A stretch of 64,000 bases of DNA from Streptomyces klenkii (GCF_003626645.1 NZ_RBAM01000003.1:558001-622000), one strand, 5' to 3'. Counted from the first letter of the stretch, positions 42,817 through 52,800 are shown. The notes: a model not told the origin generated them from the sequence alone. Made by a program: numbers and translations.

Positions 42817-44094
42817 TCAGGACTGTGCCGGGCTGGGCAGCAGGGCGTCGAGGGGGACGCCGGGGTCGGCGAGGGCCTCGGGGTCCAGGGGGGCGCCGGA
42901 GCGGATGAGCTTCTGGACGGTATCCGTGACATCCCACACATTGACGTTCATCCCGGCGAGGAGGCGCCCCCCGGCGAGCCAGAAGGCGATGAACTCGCGC
43001 TTGCCGACGTCGCCGCGGCAGACGACCTGGTCGTAGGAGCCGGGCGGGGCGTAGCCGGAGTACTCCAGGCCGACGTCGTACTGGTCGGAGAAGAAGTACG
43101 GCACGCGGTCGTACGCGACGTCCTGGCCGAGCATGGCGCGGGCGGCGGCGGGGCCGGTGTGGAGGGCGTTGGCCCAGTGCTCGACGCGCAGGCGGGTGCC
43201 CAGCGTCGGGTGCTCGGCCGCGGCGACGTCGCCCGCGGCGTAGATCTCGGGGTCGGAGGTGCGCAGGGAGGCGTCGACGGCGATGCCGCCGCCGTCGGCG
43301 CGGTCGACGAGGGCGAGGCCGGCGGCCTCGGCGAGGGCGGTGCGGGGAGCGGCTCCGATGGCGGCGAGGACGGCGTGGGCGGGGTGCTCCTCGCCGTCGT
43401 CGGTGCGGGCGGCGAGGACCATGCCGTCCTGACCGGCGATCTCGGTGAGGCGGGCGCCGAAGTGGAAGCGGACGCCGTGCTCGCTGTGCAGGTCGGTGAA
43501 GAGCTGGCCGAGCTCGGGGCCGAGGACGGGGTGCAGCGGCGTGGGCTCGGGCTCGACGACGGTCACCTCGGCACCGTAGGAACGGGCGGCGGCGGCCACT
43601 TCGAGGCCGATCCAGCCCGCGCCGGCGATGACGAGGTGGCCGTTGTCGCGACCGAGGGAGGCGAGGACGCCGCGCAGCCGCTCGGCGTGGGCGAGGCGGC
43701 GCAGGTGGTGGACGCCGGCGAGGCCGGTGCCGGGGATGTCGAGGCGGCGCGGCTCGGCGCCGGTGGCGAGCAGCAGCTTGTCGTAGTGGACGCGGGTGCC
43801 GTCGCCGAGGCGGACCGAGCGGTTCGCGCGGTCGAGGTGGACGGCGGGCTGGCCGAGGTGCAGCTCGATGTCGGCCTGGGCGTACCAGGCGGGCTCGTGG
43901 ACGAAGACGCTGTCGCGGTCCTCCTTGCCCGTGAGGTAGCCCTTGGAGAGCGGTGGGCGCTCGTAGGGGTGTTCACGCTCGTCGCAGATGAGGATCACCC
44001 TGCCGGTGAAGCCTTCCGCGCGGAGGGTCTCCGCGGCCTTCGCCCCGGCCAGGCCCCCTCCGACGATGACGAACGTCTGGTTCGCGTCGACCAC
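42817..44094 (-). CDS. FAD-dependent ferredoxin-reductase-like oxidoreductase
   Basis: 425-residue flavoprotein of the rhodocoxin/putidaredoxin reductase family. FAD motif FVIVGGGLAGAKAAETLRAEG, NAD motif VIAGAGWIGLEVAAAA, second FAD motif PEIYAAGDVAAAEHP, and the C-terminal reductase domain (VEHWANALHTGPAAARAML; YFFSDQYDVGLEYSG). Transfers electrons from NAD(P)H to a ferredoxin or an Fe-S acceptor; no ferredoxin or P450 gene is adjacent. GTG 44094 has GAGGAGG 7 nt upstream. The 180-nt upstream gap includes only a possible 19-codon frame. Confidence 0.9.
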   Translation of the reverse strand: MVDANQTFVIVGGGLAGAKAAETLRAEGFTGRVILICDEREHPYERPPLSKGYLTGKEDRDSVFVHEPAWYAQADIELHLGQPAVHLDRANRSVRLGDGTRVHYDKLLLATGAEPRRLDIPGTGLAGVHHLRRLAHAERLRGVLASLGRDNGHLVIAGAGWIGLEVAAAARSYGAEVTVVEPEPTPLHPVLGPELGQLFTDLHSEHGVRFHFGARLTEIAGQDGMVLAARTDDGEEHPAHAVLAAIGAAPRTALAEAAGLALVDRADGGGIAVDASLRTSDPEIYAAGDVAAAEHPTLGTRLRVEHWANALHTGPAAARAMLGQDVAYDRVPYFFSDQYDVGLEYSGYAPPGSYDQVVCRGDVGKREFIAFWLAGGRLLAGMNVNVWDVTDTVQKLIRSGAPLDPEALADPGVPLDALLPSPAQS

Positions 44095-44274
44095 TTGCTG
44101 CCTCCTCGCTGCCACGCGCTGCGTCTGCAGCGCGTCTGCGGTGGACCGCCCCCGGGCCGGAACCGGCCCGTGCAGAGGTTGCCGCACGGGGCCCGCCGCC
44201 GGTAGAGGGACTACCCCGGACGGGTCAGTACCCGCAAGGTGTGGGGGAAGTCCTGGGATTCTGTGGACATTCGG

Positions 44275-45600
44275 TCACCTTTCTGACACACCACGCCCTT
44301 CGGTGAGGCGGGTGAGCAGGGAGCGCGCGGAGACGTCGGTCAGGGCGGCGATCTGGTCGACGACGGCGCGCAGGCGGCCGGCGTCGTCCGTGGCGGCGGC
44401 GTGGAGCGTGCGGAACTGCGGGTCGAGGCCCTCGGGGGCGCGGGCGACGAGGGCGGCGGCGAGCTCGGCGATGACGACGCGCTGCTCGGCGCGGAGCTTC
44501 TCCTGGTCCTCGCGCTGCATCACGTAGCGGTCGGCGACGGCCTTCAAGACCGCGCATTCGAGGCGGGTTTCGCGGGGGACGACGAGCTCGGCCCCGTAAC
44601 GGGTGAGGCGGCCGGTGCCGTAGGCGGCGCGCGTGGCGGTCTCTGCGGCCAGGCAGAAGCGGCCGATGAGCTGGCTGGTGGCGTCCTTGAGGCGGGCCTG
44701 GGCCACGGCCGAGCCGTCGTAGCCGTGCGGCCACCACTCCTGCTCCAGGAGCCGGTCGAGGGCCTCGGCGAGCTCGCCGGGCTCGGCGCCGGGGGCGTAG
44801 CGGCCGGCGACGACGGCGAAGACCTCCCGGCGCTCGGGCTCGGCGAGCAGCGCGTTCGGGTCGAGGTGGCCGGCGTGCAGGCCGTCCTCGACGTCGTGCA
44901 CGGAGTAGGCCACGTCGTCGGCCCAGTCCATGACCTGGGCCTCGAAGCTCTGCCGGCCCGCGGGGGCGCCCTGCCGCAGCCAGGTGAAGACGGGCACGTC
45001 GTCGGCGTAGACGCCGAACTTGCGGGAGGCCGGGTCGGTGGGGTGGCCGCCGCGCGGCCAGGGGTACTTGGTGGCGGCGTCGAGGGCGGCCCGGGTGAGG
45101 TTGAGGCCGACGCTGACGAGCTCGCCGGTGCTGTCGCTGGGGACGAACCTCTTGGGCTCCAGGCGGGTGAGGAGGCGCAGCGACTGGGCGTTGCCCTCGA
45201 ACCCGCCGCACGGGCCCGCGACTTCGTTGAGCGCCTCCTCGCCGTTGTGGCCGAACGGGGGGTGGCCGAGGTCGTGCGCGAGGCAGGCGGTCTCGACGAG
45301 GTCGGGGTCGCAGCCGAGGGCCGCGCCGAGCTCGCGGCCGACCTGGGCGCACTCCAGGGAGTGGGTGAGGCGGGTGCGGGGGCTGGCGTCCCAGGCCTGG
45401 GCGCTGACGCCGGGCGTGACGACCTGGGTCTTGCCGGCGAGCCGGCGCAGGGCGGCGGAGTGCAGCACGCGGGCCCGGTCGCGCTGGAAGGCGGTGCGCC
45501 CGGGGCGCTTGTCGGGCTCGGGGGCCCAGCGCTCCAGGTCCTGCTCGTCGTATCCGGCGATGGGGGGCTGCTCGCCCGCGGTGCGTGCCGTTCCGTTCAT
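44275..45600 (-). CDS. dgt: Deoxyguanosinetriphosphate triphosphohydrolase
   Basis: HD-domain dNTPase that cleaves dGTP to deoxyguanosine and triphosphate, controlling nucleotide pools; 441 residues. Metal-binding HD motif: His in [17 protein letters not shown], His-Asp in [16 protein letters not shown], later Asp in [20 protein letters not shown]-terminal [20 protein letters not shown] is typical. Near dnaG on the same strand, fitting a replication-related neighbourhood. ATG 45600. Confidence 0.94.
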   Translation of the reverse strand: MNGTARTAGEQPPIAGYDEQDLERWAPEPDKRPGRTAFQRDRARVLHSAALRRLAGKTQVVTPGVSAQAWDASPRTRLTHSLECAQVGRELGAALGCDPDLVETACLAHDLGHPPFGHNGEEALNEVAGPCGGFEGNAQSLRLLTRLEPKRFVPSDSTGELVSVGLNLTRAALDAATKYPWPRGGHPTDPASRKFGVYADDVPVFTWLRQGAPAGRQSFEAQVMDWADDVAYSVHDVEDGLHAGHLDPNALLAEPERREVFAVVAGRYAPGAEPGELAEALDRLLEQEWWPHGYDGSAVAQARLKDATSQLIGRFCLAAETATRAAYGTGRLTRYGAELVVPRETRLECAVLKAVADRYVMQREDQEKLRAEQRVVIAELAAALVARAPEGLDPQFRTLHAAATDDAGRLRAVVDQIAALTDVSARSLLTRLTEGRGVSER

Positions 45601-45705
45601 ACTCCGACGGTAACCGCCGGGTCTGACAGCAGCGACGGCGGCGACCGGCCGGAACCGTACGGGTGTCCGGTGCGTTCTTACCGGTCGACGGGGAGAGTGA
45701 TGGGC

Positions 45706-46392
45706 ATGATGCGGGGCCGCGTACTGCGGATGCGGATACGGATGCCGCGGACGCGGCGGGAGCGGCGGCGGCTGCTGTGGGCCGCCGTGGCCGGCTGCGT
45801 GCTCGCGCTGCTGCCGGCGACGTGGGTGTACGCGGCGGCGGAGCCGCGGATGCGGACCGTCGCGAACGTGCCGTCCGCGCCGGTCGCCATGGTCTTCGGC
45901 GCGGGCCTGTGGGAGGGCAAGCCGTCCCCGTACCTGGCGCACCGCCTCGACGCGGCGGTCGAGCTGTACCGGGCGGGCAAGGTCCGCGTGGTGCTGGTCA
46001 CCGGCGACAACAGCCGCGAGGAGTACGACGAGCCGGACGCGATGCGGGCGTACCTGACGGAGCGCGGGGTGCCGGCGGACCGCATCGTGAGCGACTTCGC
46101 GGGCTTCGACACGTGGGACTCGTGCACGCGCGCCGTGCGGATCTTCGGCGTGAAGAAGGCAGTGCTCATCACGCAGGGCTTCCACGTCCGGCGGGCGCTG
46201 GCGCTGTGCGGGGCGGCGGGGATCGACGCGTACGGGGTCGGGGTGGCCGCGAAGCACGACGTGACCTGGTACGGGGGCGGTGCGCGGGAGGTGTTCGCGT
46301 CGGGGAAGGCGGCGCTGGACGCGCTCGTGCGGCCGGGGCCGCGGTTCCTGGGGCCGCACGAGCCGGGCGTGGAGCAGGCGCTCGCGCAGTAG
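45706..46392 (+). CDS. SanA/YdcF-type (DUF218) membrane protein
   Basis: 228 residues: a strongly basic N-terminus ([14 protein letters not shown]), one membrane helix ([20 protein letters not shown]), then a DUF218 domain outside the membrane ([50 protein letters not shown]). Relatives in enterobacteria affect envelope permeability and vancomycin sensitivity. Start ATG 45706 has GGGGAGAG at 8 nt; ATGs at 45700 and 45709 are alternatives. Divergent from dgt. Confidence 0.83.
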   Translation: MMRGRVLRMRIRMPRTRRERRRLLWAAVAGCVLALLPATWVYAAAEPRMRTVANVPSAPVAMVFGAGLWEGKPSPYLAHRLDAAVELYRAGKVRVVLVTGDNSREEYDEPDAMRAYLTERGVPADRIVSDFAGFDTWDSCTRAVRIFGVKKAVLITQGFHVRRALALCGAAGIDAYGVGVAAKHDVTWYGGGAREVFASGKAALDALVRPGPRFLGPHEPGVEQALAQ

Positions 46393-46425
46393 CAGCGCCC
46401 CGGACGGCTCCGGTGCCGGACCGGC

Positions 46426-47358
46426 CTAGCCCCGTTCGGGATCCCGGTCGTTTATGGCGTCCACGTACAGCTTGAAGATCTCGTCGTCGTTGACCGGGCT
46501 GTACGAGATCTGCGCGCTCTCGTCGCCGTCCGGGCCGCCTCCGTTGAGGCCTCCCAGGACGCCCACGAGGTCGCCGGTGCGCGTCCGTTCGTCGAAGTGC
46601 GTGAGCCACGGGCTGCCGGAGGTGCCCGAGACGAAGCCGTCGCAGCGCATCCGCAGCTGGTTGCGCTCTTCGAGGCGGGTGGTCATGGCGGTGCAGCGGA
46701 TGGCCTCGTCGGCGGAGTCGTCGTCCGCGTCGGGATAGCCGATGACCGTGACGCGGTTGACGTAGCCGGGCGTACGGACCAGCCGGTTGGCGCCGGTGAC
46801 CCGCTCGACCTGGCGGCCCCGGCTGTCGGCCTTGACCGTGGCGAAGGCGAAGTCCAGGTCGGAGCCCGCGCCCGTGTCGCTGCGGCGGGGGTCGGCGAAG
46901 ACGTGGTCCACGGGCCACACCCCGTACGGCTGCTTGCCGGCACCGGCCCGGTAGTCGGGGACGAACGCGGCGTCGTCGCCGATGGAGCAGTGCCCGGCGG
47001 TGACGATCAGATTGCCCTTGGGGCTGTGCACCACGCTGGCGGTGCAGTGGTGGTCGCGCAGGTCCTCGCCGACGGAGACGAGCACGCCCACGGACGGCAC
47101 CCCGTCGAAGTGGCGGGCGCTGCCGGTGATGCGCTGCGCGTCGGGCACGGCGTCGCCGTTCTCGCCGTCGGAGGCGCCCTGCGCCGCCTGTTCGATCCGC
47201 GTCGGCCCCCAGAACCGCCGGGCCTCCTCGCTGGACCAGCTGCCGTCCCGGCCGTGGCCACCGGCCCCGTGCGGCACGGCCGCCGCGAGGGTGACGACAT
47301 AGAGCCCCGCGAGCACGGCCCGGACCCACCGGGCCCGGCCCCACCGGGAGAAACGCAC
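46426..47358 (-). CDS. Secreted trypsin-like serine protease
   Basis: 310-residue S1/V8-like protease. Export signal at the N-terminus (WVRAVLAGLYVVTLAAAVPH). Triad: His in NLIVTAGHCSI, Asp in GSDLDFAFATV, Ser in GFVSGTSGSPWL. Cys pairs flank the His loop and the Ser loop, as in extracellular members. Start GTG 47358 follows GGTGGGGG by 5 nt; GTGs up to 47373 are in frame. The 169-nt upstream gap contains the AT-rich TCTATTTAAGGG, unusual for this genome and probably promoter DNA. Confidence 0.87.
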   Translation of the reverse strand: MRFSRWGRARWVRAVLAGLYVVTLAAAVPHGAGGHGRDGSWSSEEARRFWGPTRIEQAAQGASDGENGDAVPDAQRITGSARHFDGVPSVGVLVSVGEDLRDHHCTASVVHSPKGNLIVTAGHCSIGDDAAFVPDYRAGAGKQPYGVWPVDHVFADPRRSDTGAGSDLDFAFATVKADSRGRQVERVTGANRLVRTPGYVNRVTVIGYPDADDDSADEAIRCTAMTTRLEERNQLRMRCDGFVSGTSGSPWLTHFDERTRTGDLVGVLGGLNGGGPDGDESAQISYSPVNDDEIFKLYVDAINDRDPERG

Positions 47359-47527
47359 GAGAACCCCCACCACGTCAGGAAGGTAGTGGTCAGGCTAGCC
47401 GCATTCACCGGGCGCACCGGAGCGCGCCGGGTCTATTTAAGGGATTTCTTATGCAAGGTCGGCCGTTCGGCGCAGCGCGGCGTCCTTCCCCCGCCCTGCC
47501 GCCGCGTCGCCGCGGTCTTTCCGCAGC

Positions 47528-48322
47528 TCAGCCGCTGCCCCACTGGTCGTACCCCAGCTTGCACACCAGCGACAGGACCACCACGACGAGGACCGCACGG
47601 ACGAAGCCGCTGCCGCGCTTGAGCGCCATCCGCGCGCCCAGCGCGCCGCCGGTGAGGTTGAACAGCGCCATGGGGGCGGCGATCTGCCAGATCACGGCGT
47701 GCTGGAAGGAGAAGGTGACGAGCGCGCCCACGTTGGTGCACACGTTGACGATCTTGGAGGTGCCGGAGGCCGTCACCAGGTCCATGTGCAGGATCGCGGC
47801 GAGGGCGAGCACGAGGAACGTGCCGGTGCCCGGGCCCATGAGCCCGTCGTAGAAGCCGATGCCGAGGCCCGCGACGAGGATCGCCGCGAGGGCGCGGCGG
47901 CGCGAGACCTGCTTCTCGGCGGTGGGCAGCGCGTCCGTGCCGAAGGCGGGGCGCAGCAGCACGAAGACCAGCACGGCCACCAGGATCGCCATGATCAGAG
48001 GGCGCAGGACAGCGCTGCTGATGCCGGAGGCGAAGAAGGCCCCCGCGAACGAGCCGCCGAGCGCGGCGAGGCCGATGCGCAGGGCGGTGCGCCGGTTCAC
48101 CGGTGCGCGGCGGGTGTAGGTGACGGCGGCGGCCGCGGTGCCGCAGATGGCGACGGCCTTGTTGGTGCCGATGGCGTGCGGGACCGGAACGTGCGGCAGG
48201 GCCACCATCAGCGCGGGGAGCTGCAAGAGACCGCCGCCGCCCACCACGGCGTCGACCCACCCCGCCGCGGCCGCGGCGAGGCAGAGCACGAGCAGCGTCG
48301 TCAGAGATATGTCGGTGGTCAC
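47528..48322 (-). CDS. TauE/SafE-family permease
   Basis: 264-residue membrane protein with about eight helices in two repeats (AAAAAGWVDAVVGGGGLLQL and GIGFYDGLMGPGTGTFLVLA, the conserved Gly-rich motifs). The family exports sulfite, sulfonates or organic acids. GTG start at 48322: the -10 TACGAT (48330-48335, minus strand) ends 7 nt upstream, so leaderless. Divergent from nirD. Confidence 0.9.
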   Translation of the reverse strand: MTTDISLTTLLVLCLAAAAAGWVDAVVGGGGLLQLPALMVALPHVPVPHAIGTNKAVAICGTAAAAVTYTRRAPVNRRTALRIGLAALGGSFAGAFFASGISSAVLRPLIMAILVAVLVFVLLRPAFGTDALPTAEKQVSRRRALAAILVAGLGIGFYDGLMGPGTGTFLVLALAAILHMDLVTASGTSKIVNVCTNVGALVTFSFQHAVIWQIAAPMALFNLTGGALGARMALKRGSGFVRAVLVVVVLSLVCKLGYDQWGSG

Positions 48323-48383
48323 CCCGGCGATCGTACGGGCTCGGCCCAACTCGGCTGCGGAGGACGGCGGCAGCCCGTTCCGG

Positions 48384-48407
48384 AGCCGTGACACAAGCCG
48401 TGACACA
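48384..48407. repeat. Duplicated 12-mer in the tauE/nirD intergenic region
   Basis: Two adjacent perfect copies of AGCCGTGACACA, 156 nt upstream of the nirD ATG. They may be a paired activator site; TGACAC also occurs further on in altered form. Confidence 0.45.
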
Positions 48408-48562
48408 CAACCGTCGGAGTCGGACACACGGCCGTCACAGCTGTGGTGAAAACGTGTGCCACGGTGGCGACAGACGGCTGTGGCTGTGCGACAGTGCTGG
48501 CGCTCCGCAGCCCGGCCCGCTCCCCCACCGTCCCTGCCCGCTCTCCCGAAGGGACTCCCGCG

Positions 48563-48982
48563 ATGACCGTCGCTCCCGAGCAGCTCCCGCACGCGCCCGC
48601 ACCCGGGTCCGCCCCCGTGTCCGCGCCTCAGCCGGTACCCGAATCCATACGCGAGTCCGTACGCGTCGAGGCGCTCCTCGGGCGCCGCTGGCACGCCCTC
48701 TGCGAGCTGGGCGATCTGAAGCCCGGCCGCGGGGTGGCGGTCCTGCTGCCGGACGGCCAGCAGGCCGCCGTCTTCGTCGACCGGGCGGGACGCGCGTACG
48801 CCATAGGCAACCAGGACCCGTTCAGCGGGGCGTTCGTCCTCGCGCGCGGCCCGCTGGGCTCGGCGGGCGGGCGGCCGTACGTCACCTCGCCGCCGGCCGG
48901 GCGGCGGTTCGACCTGACGGACGGCCGGTGCCTGGACGACGCCGCGGTGTCGGTCCCGGCGTATACGGTCCGGCTGCGCTGA
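48563..48982 (+). CDS. nirD: NirD-like small subunit of assimilatory nitrite reductase (orphan)
   Basis: 139 residues. After a Pro/Ala/Val linker of 40 residues comes a Rieske-like fold of the NirD kind without the Fe-S Cys/His ligands (WHALCELGDLKPGRGVAVLL; YAIGNQDPFSGAFVLARGPL; FDLTDGRCLDDAAVSVPAY). NirD pairs with the NirB siroheme subunit to reduce nitrite to ammonium. No nirB is present in this window on either side, which is unusual. GAAGGGA lies 10 nt before the ATG. Confidence 0.85.
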   Translation: MTVAPEQLPHAPAPGSAPVSAPQPVPESIRESVRVEALLGRRWHALCELGDLKPGRGVAVLLPDGQQAAVFVDRAGRAYAIGNQDPFSGAFVLARGPLGSAGGRPYVTSPPAGRRFDLTDGRCLDDAAVSVPAYTVRLR

Positions 48983-49119
48983 GCGGGGGCGCCCCGCGCG
49001 CGGGCCACCGTATCGGGCGAATGCCCGCCCTGCACCCGCACGCCCTCGCCTACGCTGGGACCGACGAAGGCTACTGACGCGTATGTGCCGGGTGCGGACC
49101 GCAGAGGAGCGCAGCAGAC

Positions 49120-50046
49120 GTGACTGGATGGAATGCCGGCGAGATCCCCGACCAGAGCGGCCGCACGGCGGTGATCACGGGCGCCAACAGCGGCATCGGC
49201 TACGTCACGGCCCGCGAGCTGGCGCGGCGCGGCGCGCGGGTCGTCCTGGCCTGCCGCGACGCGACGCGCGGCAAGGCCGCCGAGGAGCGGGTCCGGGGGG
49301 CGGCGCCCGGCGCCGACGTGCAGTTCGCCCCGCTCGACCTCGCGGACCTGTCCTCGGTGCGGGACTTCGCCGCGGACCTGCCCGGCGACCGGCTCGACCT
49401 GCTGATCAACAACGCCGGGGTGATGGCGCTGCCGCAGCGCCGCACGGTCGACGGCTTCGAGATGCACCTGGGCACGAACCATCTCGGCCATTTCGCGCTG
49501 ACCGGGCTGCTGCTGCCACGGCTGCGGGAGGCGGGGCACGGCGCGCGGGTCGTCACCGTCGCCAGCGGGCTGCACGTCCTGGGCACGGTCGACCCCCGCG
49601 ACCTCAACATGGAGCACCGCTACCGCCGCTGGCTCGCCTACGGCCGCTCCAAGAGCGCCAACCTGCTGTTCACGCACGAGCTGTCGCAGCGGCTGACGGC
49701 GGAGGGCTCGCGCGTCGTCGCCGTCGCCGCCCACCCCGGCTACGCGGCCACGAACCTTCAGACGGCCGGGGCCCGGATGGAGGGCCGGGCCTCGGTCGAG
49801 CACGCCGCCGAGCTGCTCAACCGGCTCTTCGCCCAGAGCCCGGAGGCCGGGGCGCTGCCCACGCTGTACGCGGCGACCGCGCAGGACGTCCTCCAGGACG
49901 ACTACTTCGGGCCGCGCTTCGAGCTCCGCGGCGGGACACCTGCGCGGCGGGCGATGCGGGCTCCTTGGACGCGCAATGATCGCGCGAGCGCAGGGCTTTG
50001 GACCGCGTCGGAGCGGCTGACGGGAGTGACGTACGACTGGCTGTGA
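49120..50046 (+). CDS. Short-chain dehydrogenase/reductase
   Basis: 308-residue SDR of the retinol/protochlorophyllide-reductase-like group. Cofactor motif VITGANSGIGYVTARELARR, NNAGVM, catalytic Ser in VTVASGLHVL and Y-x-x-x-K in LAYGRSKSANLLF. C-terminus unusually long, with a DYFGPRFELRGG segment. Start GTG 49120 preceded by GGAGCG. No pathway neighbours. Confidence 0.9.
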   Translation: MTGWNAGEIPDQSGRTAVITGANSGIGYVTARELARRGARVVLACRDATRGKAAEERVRGAAPGADVQFAPLDLADLSSVRDFAADLPGDRLDLLINNAGVMALPQRRTVDGFEMHLGTNHLGHFALTGLLLPRLREAGHGARVVTVASGLHVLGTVDPRDLNMEHRYRRWLAYGRSKSANLLFTHELSQRLTAEGSRVVAVAAHPGYAATNLQTAGARMEGRASVEHAAELLNRLFAQSPEAGALPTLYAATAQDVLQDDYFGPRFELRGGTPARRAMRAPWTRNDRASAGLWTASERLTGVTYDWL

Positions 50047-50078
50047 CCCGGACCCGGACCTGACCACGGCCGTTGTCC

Positions 50079-50678
50079 TCAATCGCCGGGCAGGCTTCTA
50101 CGGGTGAGGTCCTCCAGCAGGAGCCGCGCCCCCTCGCCGTCGATCCGTTCCGCGAGCTCCGCCAGCGGCGCGTCGCCCTCCCGCAGCAGGCCGCTCTCGC
50201 GGGCGCGCCGCACCCCCGAGTCCAGCCGGTGCCACAGCAGCGGGTTGGCGACGAGCACCTCCGGGTCGAACTCCACGCGCCGGCCCCCGGCGTCCCGCAG
50301 CACGAGCCGCGGCGTCATGCCGTCCGCGCGGCGCACCTGCGTGAGCAGGTCCGTACGGACGCGCTTCTCCCCCAGCAGGCCGCGCACGGCGAGCCAGTCG
50401 TGGCCGGCGGTGACCTGCTGCGGCAGCAGGACGGCCAGCAGGAGCGCCCCGAGCCCGGTCCAGCAGGCGGCGCGCGGCCCGTCGAGGCCGCCGCGGGCGA
50501 GGTCGGCGACGAGGAGGACGCCGGTGAGGGCGGAGCCGCAGTACCAGGCGGCCCGCGCCTCGTGCCGCCAGCCGCGGTCGCGGGCGAGGACCTCGCCGCC
50601 CGGCGGCTGCGCCTTCGTCCGTGCCGTCCGTGCGACGGGGCCGCCCGCCCGCGTCTTCGAGAGCTGTCGCCGTCCCAT
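50079..50678 (-). CDS. Membrane protein of unknown function
   Basis: 199 residues. Two membrane helices (about residues 45-95: WYCGSALTGVLLVADLARGG and CWTGLGALLLAVLLPQQV), then a cytoplasmic domain with PH-like character (WLAVRGLLGEKRVRTDLLTQ; RRVEFDPEVLVANPLLW). Start ATG 50678: the -10 TAGCGT (50686-50691, minus strand) ends 7 nt upstream, so leaderless. Divergent from the APC permease. Family not recognised. Confidence 0.65.
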   Translation of the reverse strand: MGRRQLSKTRAGGPVARTARTKAQPPGGEVLARDRGWRHEARAAWYCGSALTGVLLVADLARGGLDGPRAACWTGLGALLLAVLLPQQVTAGHDWLAVRGLLGEKRVRTDLLTQVRRADGMTPRLVLRDAGGRRVEFDPEVLVANPLLWHRLDSGVRRARESGLLREGDAPLAELAERIDGEGARLLLEDLTRRSLPGD

Positions 50679-50898
50679 GCCCGTGACGCTAGGCCCGGGC
50701 CGGGGCCGGGGCGCCGGGTGTTGACGGGGTGCTGACGCCACTTGGGCCAACCCTTACGCCCTGCTGACGTATCCCGGCCCGGGCCGTCAAGAGCGCGTGA
50801 AGATCCCTCCGGAACGCGCCAAGAGGCCGCCAAGAATGTGCGCGAGCGCGCGGGGGCGGCCGCACGCTGGGCGTCCCAAGCACGGAGGTACGAACAGC

Positions 50899-52800
50899 AT
50901 GTCCCTGCTCGCGCACGCGAACAAGCAGCCCGGAGGGGCCGGCGAGGAACCGCCGGATACCGGCGCCGCGCGGCCCTGCGCCGAGGACCGGCACCGGCTG
51001 ACCGCCCCGCAGGGGCTCGCGGCCCTCTCCCTGGACGCGATGGCGTCGGTGGCCTACGGGCCCGAGTCGATCGTCCTGGTGCTGGCCGCGGCGGGCGCGT
51101 ACGGGCTGGGCTTCACGCTCCCCGTCACCTTCGCGATCGCCGCCCTGCTGGCGGTCCTCGTCGCCTCCTACCGGCAGGTCATCGCGGCGTTCCCGGACGG
51201 CGGCGGCTCGTACGCGGTCGCCAAGCGGCACCTCGGCCGGCGCACCAGCCTGGTGACCGCGGCCTCCCTGGTGCTGGACTACGTGCTGAACGTGGCGGTG
51301 TCGGTCACCGCCGGCGTCGCCGCCCTGACCTCCGCCTTCCCCTCCCTCTACGCCGACCGGCTGTGGATCTGCCTGGCCGTGCTGGCCCTGGTGACCGGGG
51401 TGAACCTGCGCGGCATCGTGGAGTCCGCGAAGTGGTTCATGGTGCCCACCGCCGTGTTCGTCGGCTCGATCCTGACGATGATCGTGGCCGGGCTGCTGCG
51501 GGACGCGCCCGCGAGCACCGAGGCCGCCGCCGGGCACGCCTCCGTGCTCGCCGGGAACGCCACGTCCGTGGGCGTCCTGCTGCTCCTGAAGGCCTTCGCC
51601 GCGGGCTGCTCCGCCCTCACCGGCGTGGAGGCCGTGGCCAACGCCGTGCCGGCATTCCGCGCCCCGGCGCAGCGGCGGGCCCAGCGCACGGAGGTCGCGC
51701 TGGGCGCCCTGCTGGGCGTCATGCTGATCGGCCTGGCAGTGCTCATCGGCCGCTTCCACTTGCAGCCGGTCGAGGGCGTCACCGTCCTCGCGCAGCTCGC
51801 CGACGCCTCGCTCGGCCACAACTGGGCCTTCTACGTGGTGCAGTTCGCCACCGTCGTCCTGCTGGCGCTGGCCGCGAACACGTCCTTCGGCGGGCTGCCC
51901 GTCCTGATGGCCCTGCTGGCCCGGGACAACTACCTGCCGCACGTCTTCGGCCTCAAGGCGGACCGGCAGGTGCACCGGCACGGCGTGCTGGCCCTCGCGG
52001 CGGTCTCCGCGCTGCTGCTGCTCTTCTCCGGCGGCGACGTCAACACGCTGGTGCCGCTGTTCGCGATCGGGGTGTTCGTGGGCTTCACGATCTGCCAGGT
52101 CGGCATGGTGCGGCACTGGCGGCAGGAGCGCTCGGCGGGCTGGCGCGGCAAGGCGCTCCTCAACGGCTTCGGTGCCGTGCTCACCGGGGTGTCGGCCGTC
52201 GTGGTGACGGCCACGAAGTTCGAGGAGGGCGCCTGGCTGATCGTCCTGGCGCTGCCGCTGATGGTGCTGGTCTTCGAGGCCGTGCACCGTTCGTACGGGC
52301 GGATCGGCGAGCGGCTGGGGCTGGGCCGGGTGCCGGAGGCGCCGCGCCGCTGCCACAGTGTGGTCGTCGTGCCCGTCTCCTCCCTCTCCCGGCTGACCAG
52401 CAAGGCCCTGACCGCCGCGGTGTCGCTGGGCGACGAGGTGATCGCGGTGACCGCCGTCCAGCCCGACGCGGAGGGGGCGCGGGCCGCCGAGTCGCTGCGG
52501 CGCGACTGGGAGCTGTGGAACCCGGGCGTCGACCTGGTCGAACTGCCCGCCGCCACGCGCGCCCTGGGCCGCCCCATCGTCGCCTACGTCCACGAGCTCA
52601 CCGACCGGCACCCGGACAACCGCGTCACCGTCCTCATCCCCGAGGTCGAGCCCGCCCACGTCTGGCAGCGGCTGCTCCAGAACCAGCGCGGCGCGGTCGT
52701 GGCCCACGCGGTCCGCCGCGACACGGACGCGGCGATCTGCCGCCTCCGCTTCCGCATCGGCGCGGAACCGGCCGCCCGGCGGACCGGCACACGGCGGTAA
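50899..52800 (+). CDS. APC-superfamily amino-acid permease with C-terminal cytoplasmic domain
   Basis: 633 residues. Twelve hydrophobic helices from about residue 35 to 480 (LTAPQGLAALSLDAMASVAY at TM1, GGSYAVAKRHLG after TM2, LTGVEAVANAVPAFRAP). The last 150 residues form a USP-like cytoplasmic domain (HSVVVVPVSSLSRLTSKALT). Related proteins import amino acids or potassium; substrate undetermined. ATG 50899 is chosen for GGAGGT 10 nt upstream. Confidence 0.85.
   Translation: MSLLAHANKQPGGAGEEPPDTGAARPCAEDRHRLTAPQGLAALSLDAMASVAYGPESIVLVLAAAGAYGLGFTLPVTFAIAALLAVLVASYRQVIAAFPDGGGSYAVAKRHLGRRTSLVTAASLVLDYVLNVAVSVTAGVAALTSAFPSLYADRLWICLAVLALVTGVNLRGIVESAKWFMVPTAVFVGSILTMIVAGLLRDAPASTEAAAGHASVLAGNATSVGVLLLLKAFAAGCSALTGVEAVANAVPAFRAPAQRRAQRTEVALGALLGVMLIGLAVLIGRFHLQPVEGVTVLAQLADASLGHNWAFYVVQFATVVLLALAANTSFGGLPVLMALLARDNYLPHVFGLKADRQVHRHGVLALAAVSALLLLFSGGDVNTLVPLFAIGVFVGFTICQVGMVRHWRQERSAGWRGKALLNGFGAVLTGVSAVVVTATKFEEGAWLIVLALPLMVLVFEAVHRSYGRIGERLGLGRVPEAPRRCHSVVVVPVSSLSRLTSKALTAAVSLGDEVIAVTAVQPDAEGARAAESLRRDWELWNPGVDLVELPAATRALGRPIVAYVHELTDRHPDNRVTVLIPEVEPAHVWQRLLQNQRGAVVAHAVRRDTDAAICRLRFRIGAEPAARRTGTRR

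Noticed and set aside
44211..44270. 19-codon frame (MSTESQDFPHTLRVLTRPG) just after dgt
   Set aside because: It has a modest ribosome site, but no conservation can be judged and it overlaps nothing; too weak to list as a gene.
48400..48470. GlnR box upstream of nirD
   Set aside because: GTCAC and GAAAAC elements occur but their spacing does not match the gTnAC-n6-GAAAC pattern.
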